Shown piece by piece: positions 47,901-60,354 of a stretch of 64,000 nucleotides of DNA. Source of the DNA: Beroe ovata (Eukaryota > Ctenophora > Nuda > Beroida > Beroidae); contig CAMPET010000133.1 in NCBI GenBank assembly GCA_946803715.1, positions 129,369 to 193,368 on the forward strand, given 5' to 3'. Each line of letters opens with the position of its first letter. Position 1 is the stretch's first letter. Below the pieces are notes generated by a model. It ran no database searches, was not told where the DNA came from, and worked only from the letters and a program-made list of their open reading frames with translations. The position numbers and the translations under genes were made by a program.

Positions 47901-50900
47901 ATCACAGGTAATTGTGACATTCCCTACATAACCAGAGGCACAGGTCACATCGTATGTGCTGTTGACCTGCAGGTTATCGAAGTTGTGTGCAAACATGCAT
48001 CATATCTTTTGAATGAATTGAGTGCCACGGAAAGCTAGTTATCTTCATCAGACATCAACTCACGTGAAATGTTGAGATTTTCGAGGGTGATTGGTGATCA
48101 ATAGGCTGGGGCGCATCACAGTATGTTAGTTTACAGGTGAATTGGACAGTCCAGTTACCAAGAACACATTCAGTAGTTGAAGTTCCTGAGATAAAGAATT
48201 GGTAGAAACTAGAAAGATGAATACCTCTTTCATATTTGTATGGACTACTATCATATATTTCCGCACAGGTTCTTTAATCTTTACAGTAACTTCATCAGAC
48301 AAAAGATTGATGTGTTTGGTACCTTGAATGACGTAGTTTTTGTCACAGGTCACAGAGAGCTTTGAACCGTTCTTATAGGAAATGAGGGCTTGGCTCAGGG
48401 ACCCATGGTCTACAGACGGTGCTGAACAGTTGTTAGGGAGACACTGGTTGACAGCGGAAGTCCAGCTTCCTGTGAAAGTTTATAGTCAAGGAGGCGAAAA
48501 TTTTCACCTTTGTGAGGGTGATCATATGGTGTTTTTGTTATTTTTACCCAGTACACAGATGTTATCAGAGCTAGGGTTTTCATCATAATATCCATTATCA
48601 CAGTCGACCCGGGCAACAGTCCCATTCGTCACTCCAGAGGATGTAAGAGGGATGGAGTAGGACACTTGACCATGAGAAGGGTTTTGCAGGACTGGACAGA
48701 AGATTTCATTACAGGATGGTGCCGGAGTGGACCAACTCCCTGACTCCAGGCAAATGCTGATGCCGCTTCCTGAGAGAATTCAGTCACATGCGGGAAACTT
48801 GTAACTTGGTGGGAATAATGATGGGTATTTTCGCTCCATATATTGATGAACTGTGGCAGTGATAATATTAATTGGGTGTTGTGCCATGGATTGCAAACCT
48901 GCCAAGGAATAGCCGGGATCGCACGAGAATTGCGCAACATCATCCACATAGGAGTGGTTTGCAGTGAAGTTAGAAACTACATTCGGCTTGAGGGCAGGAA
49001 CACCACATTCTGAAATATGAACAATGTCATAACTGTTTGCACTGTAAGTTAACGCATACCACATTCTCATTGCCAGTCAATCCCTGAAAAATTGACCAAT
49101 CATCAGGCTGTCCTGCATTACCTATTTTCTTGCATAATCCTCTCTCAGTCCATTGGCCAAAACCATCACAAGTGTAGTTAACAACACCACTGTATTTTGA
49201 GACACAAGTTGCGTTGTACACGGTGCTGACCTACAAGATTTTAACATCATTTGAAAGTCTTTACTTTTGAAATAAAATGCAAAAAATAACTGATCTGCTG
49301 ATCAACACGCCGAGGTTTATCATGAATAAGCTGAACAGGATAAGTTTCCAACCTTATATTGGCTGATGGTAAGAGGGAGCTGATTTGATCCTTGTACTGG
49401 AGGGTCACAGTACGCTCGGATACAGGTCGGAATGATCGTCCAGTTACCAAGAACACACTGTGTTGTTCTAATCGCTGACCCTACGGTAGAGGATGATATT
49501 GAAACTTGCTCAGTTCGGTGCAATGTCTTTGAAAATCATGTCCACTAGCAAAGTTGTAAAGGATGGGCTCATAAGCGCAGAGCGCAGATGATAATCAATG
49601 GTAATTGAGATGAAATATACCTAAAACAAAGTTGGTATTACACGTCACAGTCAATACAGTTCCGTTGTTGTATGACGAACTAATCTGATCAACTGATCCA
49701 TCGTCAATTGCAAGAGCAGGGCAATCCTTGGGCAGACACTGTCCAACAGTAACACTCCAAGTGCCTAGAGGAGGTTCCTCATTTCACAGGGGGAATATTC
49801 TCTGATAATTATTGGTAAGTCTCATGTACACCAGTAATAAAACTAGGATCAAGTTCAAAGATAGCAACAGTCCAATCAGTTCAGACTTACCATACTGACA
49901 CATAATGTTGGTATCAGTTTTATTGTACTCATATCCACTATAACACGATACAACGGCCACAGTCCCATGTCGTACATCAATCCCAGTTCCAGAGGAGTAG
50001 ACAATACTGCCGTGTGTTGGAGCTGTTAACTTTGTGCAGAATATTTCATCACACGATGGCACAGGGTTAGACCACTGGCCAGATGCCAGACATTGGGATC
50101 TTGCATTGCCTGCGGAGATAGAGCAATAACTGAGTCTAGGTTCTGTCACTGGTACCAACATTTCATATACATATCCAAATCAGTACCTTTGAGAGAGTAC
50201 CCAATGTTGCAGGTGAAGGTTATGACCTCCCCAACGTAGGAAGGATGGGTGAAGTTAGTGCTTCCGTTCATTGGGGCCGTCACATGAGGACACACTAGAA
50301 GATGAGTAGGTGTTGAAGAAAATTGCAATCATGTTGTCAAAAAATATTTTTCAATGCATTATTTTCATCCTGTTTCACCGATTTTGTTGCAAGATACTGA
50401 TGTCCAAGTTGTGTCAGCTTGGCATGTTATGAATGAAAGACCAGTGTTCTCGTATCCTGAATCACACTGCACATCAACCTCAGTCTTATATGGATATTCG
50501 CTCTGGAAAATTGAAACTAAAAATAACATCCAATAACATTCATTCACGCATGAACTGGTCGAATCAATAATTGACGTTAATTAAGATATTAGCACCTATA
50601 ATAGTACCTTAGCTCCCAAGTTTGTGTAAACGCCATTGCTAATAGCAGGTGGTACAGTGCAATTTACTATCTCACACCAACTTGGCCCGATGCCAACCCA
50701 CGATCCTGATTCACCACAGGTTACCTGTCCGTTGTGCGTGATGAAGCCAGCCTCGCACCTAAAAATTCAGCTTAAGCTGCATATTAGATATAATAGGGTG
50801 AGGTAATAGGGTGAGGTACATTATCTATATCGAGCAATCCTCCTTGGTTCATAAGAGGAGCAGTCAATGACCATACAGTGTAACTGTAAGGTAATTGACC

Positions 50901-53415
50901 TGTTGTAACTGTTACACCCTTCCTGCGAATTCTATCTGAGGGCCTAAGGATAACTTACGCATAAAGTGCCTGAGACCCATAGTGAGGAGGTGAAGGAACA
51001 GTGACAGAGGCGTTGGCTACTGCTTGAGGTTGTCCGCAAAGCACTGAAGATGAGTTTGGTTGGGTATTTAAACGCAATATATGCCGGTGAGAGCAATCGC
51101 CAAACAAATTCTCAATTCTCAATCTCCCACCATAGTTGCATGTAGGGAGAGTAGCATTCCAATTGCCAGTGTGCTCACAGTACAGGGTCTGGTTACCCTG
51201 GAGATAACTCCCACTGTTGCACGTGTAGGTGACTGTTGTGTAGTACTGGTATGTGGGTGAACCTAACTGTGTGCCATTCACCACAGGTCCAGGGTCACTG
51301 CACGGTTCTGTGGAGGATATGATCCAGGGCATTACAAATGATATCGTTACCGACATTGGGGTTTGTAATGATCGACATAAAGAATGGCAATCCAAATGTT
51401 ACGAGTAATAGTAATCCGGCGTAGGTTCAATACCAACAAATGAATTATTGAATAGAATTAATAGTTCTAAAATTCCACTCTACATAAGTCAAGATTAACT
51501 GAGGATTATTACTAATAACTCACTGGCACAGTGCAGTTGTTCGTTGTCCCAGATGCCCTTCTGCCCATTACAGAATGAAGTGCTTGCAGCAGTTGTACCG
51601 GTTGTATAGGTGTATCCAGCCTATCATAAGACCAGCAATTATATCATATTTCTCAGTGAGGACAAATTTTGATATTTTATTGATAGAGCGAGAATCAGTA
51701 GAAGATACTAACTAAACACATGAAGCTCCATAGATTGAATCTTGTTTTGCACAAGTCGACGAATTGGTAGGATATTCCTGGCTCATTGACTGCACAATTC
51801 ACTAGAGGGGTATAAGATAAAGTTCAATTAGCTGGCACATCAAAATATAAAGTTAAAAGCGAGATAGCATCACCCAATCGAGAGCATATAGGTGGGCATA
51901 AACTAGTACCTTTTTTGTAGTGACAAAGATGAAACTGCACTGAGTTACTCGTAACAGTAGTATCCACCTGGAATTTTGTACAGATTAACTAAGTCTGCCC
52001 CCATGGGCCCTGGCTGCATTACATAGGGCTGCATTACATAGGGCCCTACATAACAATTTATCTTGAAGCACGTAATATTTCGAAAGTAAACATCTACAAA
52101 AAATACCAGCTCGCTCAAATCTTACATCTGCAGCCTTAGTAAAAGAGACTCCAGTGGCAGAACCAATGGTGAAATGGCCGGGTGTCCATACCATCGAGAC
52201 TACCTCTTGACAGCGTCCCCCAGACCGAAATAGGGTTATTGAGTCCTCAGGGAATACTTGGGCGAGGGCTGAAAAGATGAACGTTATCAATATGCCAGGA
52301 GATAAATCCAATTTTCATGGCTCCTCTATCTTAGGTGAAAAACAATGATCAAAGTCCAATTACAAATAGCCAATAGGTAACACTGTAAGTTGTAACTAAC
52401 TAGATTGTGGAGCGTTGTTGAAGCAACAGTATCTCAAATTCAGGGCACCATTGGAACAAAAACTAGATAGTCCTGTAGATGAATGTACAGTGAACAGTTC
52501 TGAGCACCAATGAAAAAATAAGTCGCATGTAAATCAATAGGTAGGTAGGTAGGTATCGACTGTACATATTATAACAGTAGAAAGTAACTCCTGAATCCGA
52601 CATCCCTCCCTTTTCATACGCAAAGGTAAAACTAGATTCTCCGGACAGACGGACTCTTACCTGACCCACACGTGAACGTCAAATCTGAAGCTGAAAGCGA
52701 TATTGACTGTTCCATTGATCCGGTAGGGCAGGCTTTAATAGGATTTTTTAACCAACAGAACGTTCCAGAGGGAGTTATGTAGAGAGACTGGCTCCGGCCA
52801 GTACTAAAACATGTCTCTAACGTGTATGTATTCCCTGGTTGTGTATACTAACGATATCAAACTAAAAGCAATTATACCATCCATATCATGAGTTCAGGGG
52901 ATATTAAATAGATCCTTGATTTTTAAATAGATCCTTGATTTTTACCAGACAGAGTTATTCCAGCAGTTGCGTCAAACGTAACATCAGGCAGAGAGGCGTC
53001 GGCTTTGCTTATCTCTACAAAAGTGTTTGCAATCCAGTATGGCTTGTCAAAAGTCGGGCAGACGGCGCTTCCAGAAGAGTCGATGTTTTTTAAGACACCC
53101 ATGGCTGGTTTTGGAAGCTTACAAGTAGCATCAGCTGCCCCAACATCTGAAAGAAAAATAGCATTAGCTGATGAAAATTTGGCAATAAAAAATTCGTCTC
53201 AAATAGGTATGTTTAAAAATGAATGAGGTGGTGATGGGGGTTAAAACATGTAAACCATAATGGTTGTTTCAAAATGATTTAGATCTCATGGGACCCCATC
53301 CAGAAATTGCTATCATTTTGTAGGCAGAACAAAAAAGTTGCAGTCTGAACTTACGTATAATATTGCAAATGGCTTGTATGGAAATAAGCCCCAGGAGAAG
53401 ATTACAAATTGGCAT
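41958..53415 (-). CDS. Giant CCP/sushi-repeat type I membrane receptor, ~34 exons
   Basis: Minus-strand gene of about 2,340 aa. Exon 1 (53415-53355) encodes a signal peptide (MPICNLLLGLISIQAIC). Exons 2-7 (53146-52946, 52834-52661, 52268-52126, 51967-51910, 51801-51713, 51620-51524) encode Cys-containing N-terminal segments I cannot name; the frame of 51801-51713 is uncertain. Exons 8-21 (51307 down to 47773) encode split CCP domains. Six large exons follow (47638-47129, 47048-46524, 46439-45921, 45788-45282, 45131-44616, 44507-43965), each 510-543 nt with about three CCPs. Four CCP exons follow (43857-43649, 43549-43381, 43151-43072, 42923-42723), then the transmembrane exon 42584-42486 (VAGVVLLVFMVYKVAK) and cytoplasmic exons 42364-42280 and 42141-41958 with Tyr motifs (MSYV, VYIE, VYDS). 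CCPs bind proteins or glycans in complement, selectins and adhesion receptors; a recognition or adhesion role is inferred. The fourth large exon is cut at N 45281. Confidence 0.85.
43965..47638 (-). repeat. Tandem array of six homologous 3-CCP exons
   Basis: Each exon starts with S/R-C-x-x-x-SDMxG and xxTIxCQHDGxW, continues through CNNGTWSxxPxC, YRCxTPSL and VTCDKGYDGxVTA, and ends at WNDTxTYR. Exon units start at 47638, 47048, 46439, 45788, 45131 and 44507, a spacing of about 590-660 bp. All begin and end at phase 2 (2-2 exons), so whole exons can be gained or lost without changing frame. Confidence 0.9.
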
Positions 53416-54702
53416 GATATAGCACGAAAGATCCGTTTATGTTCAATAATTGGCCTGGAGAGGATGTCAACTGCCTTTAGTAGGACGAACTGGCTTGGGA
53501 GGGAACTATAACAATAAGTATAAGACTGAATTCAACGGTGGATCAGAGAGTCACGTCACATCATGATCATGCCAACTGCATTTGTGCTCTCCTGAATAAT
53601 CCTCAGTTATAATGATGCTGTACATAGGTATCAGATGTTTGGTTGGAAATCAATTGTCGATTGTATGCGATTTGACACTGTATTATCTACGAGAAACGCA
53701 GCAAATGACAATCCGAGAATGACTGTACCAAACATAATGCAATGAATAGAAGTAGGTATTAAAACGCACAAAAACCAGAGAATCTAATAAGCAAGTTAAC
53801 TGAGTTGCTTCAGATTTCCGCCGTTTGCGTCACATGTGATTCAAATTTGGCAGGGTTACTTACTGCCTAGGCTTTTTCATAATCCACCTTTATGTACTGA
53901 TATCAGTATTAAATTTCAATTGCAGCTTCACTTTCAGTGACAGATAAGATCAGTCTGAAGTGGACTGAAAACAGACGAAAGGAAGCGATCGACCAGCTAG
54001 GTGGCAAGAAGGATAAGGGTTATCACTGGATCTTCTCTACTGAATCTATACTCTGTTAAATCCATAATAAACTGGATCTAAATTTGACCTCGAGGGAATG
54101 TAGAGAATAGCTCTTGAAGTACAAATTGAAGCACGAAAAATTGGATCAAAAATATGTAAGTAAAAGAGGCAATAAAATCATTGGCGCGTCTGTTACATAC
54201 CAAATCATAAGTCTTGAGGACATATATTACAATCAATGTCACAAATCGGTCATCGGGTCAATGGGCCATCTGAAAAACAATAACAATGTCATCCTTACCC
54301 TAAATAAACACGCTATACTCAAAAATTTCGGTCGTGTCAATTGACTCGGTCAAAGCACAAATAAAGTAAATCAAATATGTCAAAAAATGACAACGAGTCA
54401 AATATTAAATGTCCGCATCATATGTGTCATAGAATAAAATCTTCTGCAAAAAGTCAAAATAGTCAAAATAACGTAGTCTGCCTTGGTTTAATGTCAAGTC
54501 ATAAATAGTTCATGCTGGATAATATAGGTAATGTATTTGTACATATTTACAAGGAATAATTGTCTGCCAATTTAATGGATTTATTGTTTTCGAACTGTAA
54601 AATAATCTAGACCATTCGTTATTTGAATCTCCTTTTCTTAGTTCTTCCACTTGCATAGTCTCTCTGAAGCTTCCCTGAACAGCGTGTGGTTTACACGGCT
54701 TT
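53416..54702. other. Intergenic, no gene recognised
   Basis: AT-rich upstream side of the CCP receptor and 3' side of the homeobox gene, both on the minus strand. A run of GTCAAAATAGTC-like words lies at 54350-54480. No exon is seen. Confidence 0.45.
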
Positions 54703-57148
54703 CTACAAGAACCAGTTGAAAGCTGGCTGGTGGTGGTGTGGTCTGATACTCGGAAGTTTGGTCGGTATCGGGGCAATCAAGTTGTTAGGTCGGGGAGGTA
54801 GGAGGTGGGATTCAGGGCCGGGTATCAGGTGATTCACAGGTGGCAGGTGATGTGACACCGGGGGCAGGTGATTGTACAGCTGGTGTCGCTGGGAGGTGAT
54901 TGCACTCTGCATCAGAGCTATTGCCTTGCGGTCCTGGGAAAAGTTGTACACGTGAGTTGTAAGAGGGTCAGAACACCAATTATACCAACAGCTTTTAATA
55001 GATAGAAAGGAAAGCTTCATTCACTAGGTAATCACGAGTAGACACATGTTAACACAGTTATTCCCGGTGAATACGGAAAACATTATAGTTACCTTGAGCT
55101 TCGCCTTGGCACGTCTGTTCTGGAACCATATCTTGACCTGGGTATGAGAAATCTCAGCATCTGCAGCTAGCTCTTTCCTTTCCCTCCTAGTGAGGTATCG
55201 CTTCGTTTGGTAGGCATCTTCCAACTTCTGAACCTGTAACATACAGAGTCCATACTTTAATTATGCAGGGACATCGTTAGACTTTCATCAATAAAATTTG
55301 TGCATTTTCCTGTGCACAATACCTATATGTGTGTGCCTTATGGCAATTAACAGTGAGGCGAATTCTTATCACCGTTTGATACCATAACAGCAATATAAAC
55401 GGCGCGACTCATAATCTAATCAGGTGTGACTGGAAGCATTCACATCTTGAAAACTTGTTCTCAAACTGCATCAACATAGAATGAGGTGATAATCGAGTCA
55501 TGAAGATTATTTTGTATACTGCTAATAATTGCAATTAGCAACAATCATACGTCAAGAAATGAAAAATGACTAACAATCAGATACTGATAAGTATGTTGAT
55601 ACTATATGCATATGTATGCCTCGAAGCTATCTACGGTGGTCATACCTATAAGCACAGTGTACGGTAAATAGACAGTGTCTATCATGATAACACCCTAAAT
55701 CTGTGTTACATACTATGTGTTACCATGTGCTACACACCTGTTCTCTGGAGAAGATTGTCCTCGGTTTCTTGCTGTTCTGGTCCAGCTCTTCAGAGGGGGA
55801 GTCACCAACCTCCGAATCATCGTTCCCGCCACCATCCTCTGATTTTGGCGTCTTGGGGTCTGAGCGGGAAGAGCCGATATATTGACAGTTCATCATCTTG
55901 ACATGTATTGGTGAAGACTATATAAAGAGTCAACGTGGGTCAGGGGGATATTGACCTGACAATTGACATTGATTAATATAGCTTGAGTCCGAGGGATGTC
56001 ACCACAGTAGGTATGTAATAAGTGGTTTAATTGCTGCTGATTGACACTGGTCCGTCTATCACAGAATATCTCCTCCATGAAACCTGTCCACCCCTCGATT
56101 AAAGTCAAACTTGACAGATTGACAGGAGCTCCTTATCATCATAACAGATGATGATTCAACCAACAACTGCAGCTAACATTGAGAGCATCTTGAAAGCTTG
56201 CATTAGCTGGTCCATCCCAACCTTCCATCGACAGCTTTGACCACTTTTAGCAAGACGTTCTCAATGTTGGCCAACATGTAATGGTCTGAACATATTTGTC
56301 ATACATGCTACTCAGTACTAACTCGACCTAAAAACGATCACCACGCTAAAATGGTGAATTTATCGAGCAAGAATCTGCACGGAGAGAACTTGGAGAGAGG
56401 GGGTCAGGGGTGTGGCACAATATAAACTACTAAAGTTACCATTGACACTGACTTAATTTCACATTACACTATTATACTGCGTGACAACATGCACCTACCA
56501 TAATTATATTCACACTACGCATGTGTCGTGAGGAACTGGGCAGAGATGGGCCATGAGCACTGGACATTGGACGCTCCCACATGTGACTATCACGGAGTTC
56601 TTTTTTGGGCCAACAATGGTCAAGAAACCATGCTAGAGAAGTATCATTGCTCTTTACAATTCGCAGAAAACCTTCTGGAAAGACGCCTGATCAATCAAAT
56701 ACCCAATTTAGACTCTCCAACCGATCAATTATAGATAAAACCAATCACAAGTACATCAATACACCAATAGCTGATACCAGGCCGAAAACTTCTCCAAGGC
56801 AGGATCTAATCAACGACGGTAACTGATTAATAACCCATTATTGTGAGCATATCTATCAAAAAAAAAATCAAACTTTTACTTAGAATATTGGGAGTCAAAG
56901 GATGAAAAGAAGTCCCAAATTTCAAGTCAGAGAATTTGCGTCTTACCTCGCGAGGTGTCGTGACCGTTTATCCCCATCGTAGTAGAGCTTCCATCACTGC
57001 AAGTGGGACTGAGGGAGCCTGCACTCTCCGTAGAACAGGAGAAGTGTCTGATTATATCCCGTCTTGGAGATGTCGGGACTCCGTTATACGTGCTCGACAG
57101 GAGGGATTGGATGCTGAACGCCAGTGCTTTACTGCTCAGCGTACTCAT
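54703..57148 (-). CDS. ANTP/NK-like homeobox transcription factor with EH1 motif, 4 exons
   Basis: Minus-strand exons 57148-56947, 55859-55738, 55233-55093 and 54933-54703 join in phase to 231 aa. The EH1 motif LAFSIQSLL at residues 9-17 should recruit Groucho/TLE corepressors. The homeodomain (about 97-156) begins KKPRTIFSREQ, has RYLTRRERKELA in helix 2, and ends VKIWFQNRRAKAK; Trp48, Phe49, Gln50 and Asn51 are present. Helix 3 is most like MSX/NK-type proteins, but helices 1-2 do not fix a family. An intron splits the homeodomain between positions 12 and 13. The C-terminus is His/Pro-rich, with PPVSHHLPP and PPVNHLIPGP repeats. Exon 2 is entered at 55859 through a pyrimidine-rich acceptor; a Met at 55896 upstream could start a shorter form lacking EH1, since an in-frame stop precedes it. 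Expected role: nuclear repressor in development. Confidence 0.85.
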
Positions 57149-58600
57149 GGCAAAATATCGAGAGAGAGGGGCGGAGGGAGCAACGAGCAAATCAAACGAG
57201 TTCAAGTGCAGTGAGGGGGGATAAGCAGGGTGCTGGTGTAAAACTGTACAACACAACTATTACCACTATAACTACAAGTGATGATCAGTTGTTGATGCGC
57301 GTGTTTAACGAACGGGTGTCACGTGAGTGGATATACCACGTGACACACTATGCGTCATTGCTTGCTTGATAAAAACTCTGAGCTAATCCCTCAAGCTCGC
57401 CAGAGACTGCGCCACAGACTCTGTGTACTTGAGTCACGTGCTCATCATACTGTCCTGTGATTGGTTGAGCGCGGCAGTGAAGCGAGCTCTTCAACGGTTT
57501 TTTGTGTCAAAGCCTACAAAATACTATATAGTATGCTTAAGTTCATGTTTATTGAGTTCATTATGATAATCTATATGGGCTCGGCAGATTGTTCTAATGG
57601 GTTGATGGATCTGGCATGGGTGCTTGTGACCGGAGGGAATAGTCACTGTATATATCCACTAGAAAGGGTAATGGTTGGGCAATCATCAAAATAAGGGCCT
57701 GCTTGTGAGCTGATGAGGCAAATTAATAGTGTTACCCTGCTTAGAGCTCGATGCTTGCAAGAATCTCAACGACTTTTTCGATGAGATAGAGAAGCTGTAG
57801 AGAGAGAGAGAGAGCGAGCCAGGGGCAGACAATACTATTTGAATATACTTGGTGGCCAGATCCTACTACGGACTGGTATATTTAGAGCACCATCAATCAC
57901 ATGACCACTCATTATATGTATGACAGGTGAAGTAGATATATGTGACAGTGACATACATTTATTGTGTAAAAGAGAGAGAGGGGGTACAGTGGGGGTTACA
58001 ATCAATCAATATAAGAATATCTGAGATTGTAACAGCCCCCCTTGAGGAGGTATAGATTGGGTACTTCAGTGGTCATGCCATTAGTTAAACCGAGGTGGCT
58101 AACAAGGTGAACCTGCCGTATGACCCCTCAGCACAAAGAGAGCATGGTTGTTCAATGTTCATTATTAGATGAATAAATCAGCCGCGCATGACATAGATCT
58201 TGTGAATCGACAAATTGAGGAAGATTGAAAAGAAATAAGCGTCTTGTTTAATAGCACCTGCGAATTACCTAAATCAAACCTCGCCAAATTCTGATTTATG
58301 GATCTATTTTCTTCATTTCTTTATTTGTCCGAAGACCAGTGCTTCCAGTAATCCAAATAACCACGTACCTGCATTGCAGGAAATTGGATTAATTATCATA
58401 GAAATGATGTCCTCCATACACTTTATGATGGTTTAATTCATTTAGAATGCGATTCATGCTGCAGCCCATGTACAAAAGTACCTATCATAATATGCGTACT
58501 CTTCTGCAAATCCAATTTGCTGATCGTTGCGTTCTTCACATTTTCTCCAAATGCAGACGGATACTTGATATTTTTGTTTTGCCTGTTCAACTCACTCGAA
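57149..58600. promoter_or_regulatory. Shared divergent upstream region of homeobox (-) and secreted-protein (+) genes
   Basis: About 1.45 kb between two divergent starts. It contains the CACGTG inverted pair (57316-57346), another CACGTG near 57436 and a GA dinucleotide tract (57797-57812). No gene is recognisable. Promoter function is inferred from position only. Confidence 0.4.
57316..57346. promoter_or_regulatory. Perfect inverted repeat of two CACGTG E-boxes
   Basis: GTGTCACGTG (57316-57325) and its exact complement CACGTGACAC (57337-57346) are separated by 11 bp, about 170 bp upstream of the homeobox start codon. TCACGTGA-type E-boxes are bound by bHLH-zip factors such as MITF/TFE and USF; use here is inferred. 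Confidence 0.5.
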
Positions 58601-59812
58601 ATGTTTCAATTGCTGAAACATACTTTACTGATTTTGATTGCAATGGCTGGAATGTTGTCAGCATGTACCGAAGATGTCCAGGAGAGATACGGTGAGTAAG
58701 TAATGAAAATTGAACCCATGCATAGTAATAAGGGATTGGTTTAGCCTCGAATATAAATAAACCCATACAAAGTGATAACGGGGTCTCCGTAACACAGATC
58801 TTGTGAATTGTTTTATCATCGAGGCTAGAACATATCCGGCTAAGCTGATCTGAATTTCATAACAACTCTCAAGCCGATCCCCTGATGAGCAACCTCCACA
58901 GGCTGGAAGAGAATACAAAAGCATTACCCATTCGAGGTTAACCTCACTTCACACAGCCTCCAAGTGAGAACAAATGTTGTGGCCGGGAGTCACCGGAAGA
59001 TGAGAGTCATATTCTACGATCAGCGTGGCAATGATGCCGGTGGACTGTTCGTGAAGTTCTCCAACCCGCCCCAATATATGATAGGGTACTGTTCTAATTG
59101 GCGAGTGTTTGAATCTGAGTTACCCAAGGGAAGAGAAAAGGAGTGGACCATATTGAGGGAGGGAGAGAGAGTTTTTGTGGGTTGCAACGGTGATGAGGTC
59201 CTCAACTTCACTCCATCGGACGAGATTTGTGATCGATGGTCAGACTGGAAATTCTATTGGAAAAGGGAAGTGACCAGTGTCAAGTTCACCAAGAAGATAG
59301 ACAGGGCTTCACGGTCCTACAGAGCTCAGCCCAAACTCCCTGATTGGCAACATGTCCCTAGAGGACATCTCTTCAGATTGGATCTACAGAACAAGCCTCT
59401 GGAAATATTGAGTGATGCCCGTGTTGGGAGTGGTGCCCAAATCCGTTTATTATTCTACGATTCCAACAAGATGCCTGCAGGAGGGCTCTTTCTCAGCCTA
59501 TCATCTCCACCTCGCTACAGAATGCCCTTCTGTGTGCCATGGCAGGAATTTGATTCTTGGAAAGATCCCAAAAGTTTCCAGTCGCCGCTCGGTCAGAATA
59601 TAGTAACGGTAGGGAGAAGTGAGCATGGTGTTCGGCTGTCGTACAACCAGGTAGAGGTGCTGGATTTCAATCTGTCCGACACCACGTGTGCTCATAGAAA
59701 GGATTGGGAGCAGTTTTGGAATCGAAGCGTGGATAGAGTGATGTTCCATCCAAACCTTGATACGGCATCTGATTTGTGTAGACTCCCACCATCCACTGAC
59801 CACCGCCCATAA
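58601..59812 (+). CDS. Secreted protein with two tandem copies of an unassigned ~120-aa domain, 2 exons
   Basis: Exon 1 58601-58691 encodes a signal peptide (MFQLLKHTLLILIAMAGMLS then AC). Exon 2 58902-59812 continues in phase, total 333 aa. Two internal repeats align: RVIFYDQRGNDAGGLFVKFS with RLLFYDSNKMPAGGLFLSLS; PPQYMIGYC with PPRYRMPFC; EVLNFTPSDEIC with EVLDFNLSDTTC; and WKFYWKREVTSVKF with WEQFWNRSVDRVMF. Each copy has two conserved Cys and a W-x-x-(F/Y)W motif near its end. The pattern of aromatic residues and beta-strands suggests a lectin-like or FAMeT-like beta-sandwich, but I do not recognise the family with confidence. No transmembrane segment follows, so it is probably secreted. 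The gene is divergent from the homeobox gene. Confidence 0.78.
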
Positions 59813-60354
59813 ATAAATGAAAATCATGAAAATATTGTAGTTGTACAATTACTCAATTAGGAAGGATCTTTGTCATTATCCTTTCTTCGGCATTCCTTCT
59901 CTTTCCCCCCTTGAAAAAGAACGAGTTTTCCTTTCAAATTTTACTGTCTGCATGTGAATATAAGTTGCCATGAAAACAAAAACTCCAAAACAGATGAGCC
60001 AGCCATGAGCGTCATAGACCAAGTCACGAGAAAATGATGACCTCTACAAGACATCAGCTTGCCATCATGAGGAAAGATCACAGTGACTTCATTACAGACT
60101 TTTTAAAAATCGTATACTTTGCATTACAACAGATATGATTATTGCTTGTTAGTTTGTTAAGCTATATCCATGAGGCAATGGATCTTAGCTGGCGTATATG
60201 TTCATATTTTAGATGGATATGCAAACTGCAAGTAATTTTTGCTTGTGATGAATACCGAAATTAATAAATTCATTCAATCACAAAAAGGACATGTTTCCAG
60301 CGGACTAGAATATGCCGAAATTCGTCTTCGCACCATGATGAAAATGTGTAATAA

